Shown here: piece after piece, positions 15,728 through 15,949 of the stretch
Numbering within the stretch: position 1 is the stretch's first letter
How the letters are laid out: each line of letters begins with the position of its first letter
Origin: an uncultured Alphaproteobacteria bacterium
Lineage (GTDB): Bacteria; Pseudomonadota; Alphaproteobacteria; Micavibrionales; Micavibrionaceae
Direction: 5' to 3'
NCBI GenBank assembly: GCA_946481105.1
Contig: CAMLMM010000044.1
Span: 1 to 15,949, forward strand
Length of the DNA stretch: 15,949 nt
Position numbers and translations under genes: made by a program
Notes under the pieces: generated by a model
What the model was told of the DNA's origin: nothing
Seen by the model: the letters and a program-made list of their open reading frames with translations, nothing else
The model's database searches: none

Positions 15728-15949
15728 TTATCCTGCCGATTTTCTACTCACCTTTTTAATGGCCCGTTCAACCATACTAATCAGCCGTTCTTTCTGAACA
15801 GGCTTGATGAGTACGGCGCTAACAGACCACTTGCTCGCTTCATTTAACAAATCCGGGTTCTGGTCACCGGTCACCAAAATCAGGGGAATATCGGCGCGGC
15901 GTCCGCGCACCGCCTTGATAAATTCAAATCCATCCACCGGGGTCATGCG
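15728..15949 (-). CDS. Receiver-domain response regulator, C-terminal part (cut by window edge)
   Basis: The frame is open to the right edge, so the N-terminus is missing. The visible 73 codons cover the second half of a CheY-like receiver. MTPVDGFEFI corresponds to the loop after the phosphoacceptor Asp, which must lie a few residues beyond the edge. LILVTGDQ carries the conserved Thr of beta strand 4, and VLIKP carries the conserved Lys. The protein ends 20-odd residues after that Lys, without an output domain at the C-terminus, so it is either a stand-alone receiver or has a domain at its N-terminus outside the window. It is transcribed in the same direction as the pilus-type operon, 75 bp upstream of the secretin gene, and could regulate it. 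An ATG occurs at 15946 but is internal to the domain and not the true start. Confidence 0.85.
   Translation of the reverse strand, partial: RMTPVDGFEFIKAVRGRRADIPLILVTGDQNPDLLNEASKWSVSAVLIKPVQKERLISMVERAIKKVSRKSAG

Overview
The window most likely comes from a Gram-negative alphaproteobacterium. The main evidence is a CckA-type hybrid histidine kinase (PAS domains, HisKA, HATPase and receiver in one chain), which is a hallmark of the class. A SapC-family protein and a flagellar FlhB next to cckA fit this. Codon use and a roughly 50% GC content look even across most genes. I see no insertion sequence, tRNA, rRNA, CRISPR array or phage gene, so this looks like ordinary chromosome carrying an unusual envelope-machinery locus. 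The genus cannot be fixed from the sequence.

Left part (5-5100, plus strand): a SapC-family protein, an HTH plus coiled-coil DNA-binding protein, flhB (type III export gate of the flagellum) and cckA (cell-cycle phosphorelay kinase). A 52-codon proline-rich ORF with a good ribosome binding site starts directly after the cckA stop codon and contains a run of ten C. Middle part (5087-8093): a lipoprotein with a C-terminal AMIN-like domain (minus); an NAD-dependent sugar epimerase/reductase (plus); and a WecA/MraY-type polyprenyl-phosphate sugar-1-phosphate transferase (minus), whose 3' end overlaps the epimerase gene by 47 bp.

Right part (8104-15949, minus strand): a compact operon for a type IVb-pilus-like (R64/BFP/TCP-like) assembly machine. 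In transcription order it has a receiver-domain protein (cut by the window edge), a PilN/BfpB-type lipoprotein secretin, a 539-residue periplasmic protein, a GspE/PilB-type ATPase, a GspF/PilC-type platform protein and a PilO/TcpD-like bitopic protein, followed after 10 bp by the WecA-like transferase. Spacers from the secretin through the transferase are 4-16 bp, so these genes are probably one transcript. No pilin, prepilin peptidase or lytic transglycosylase is inside the window; if present they lie beyond the right edge or elsewhere.

The most unusual item is the 539-residue protein. It looks like a PilP/GspC-HR-type connector domain preceded by three Ig-like (ASH / choice-of-anchor-D type) repeats, each with a cysteine pair, and followed by a Ser/Thr-only tail encoded by hexanucleotide repeats. 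Together with the transferase at the end of the operon, this suggests a pilus or secretion machine with a modified periplasmic connector and a possible link to glycan synthesis. That link is inference.
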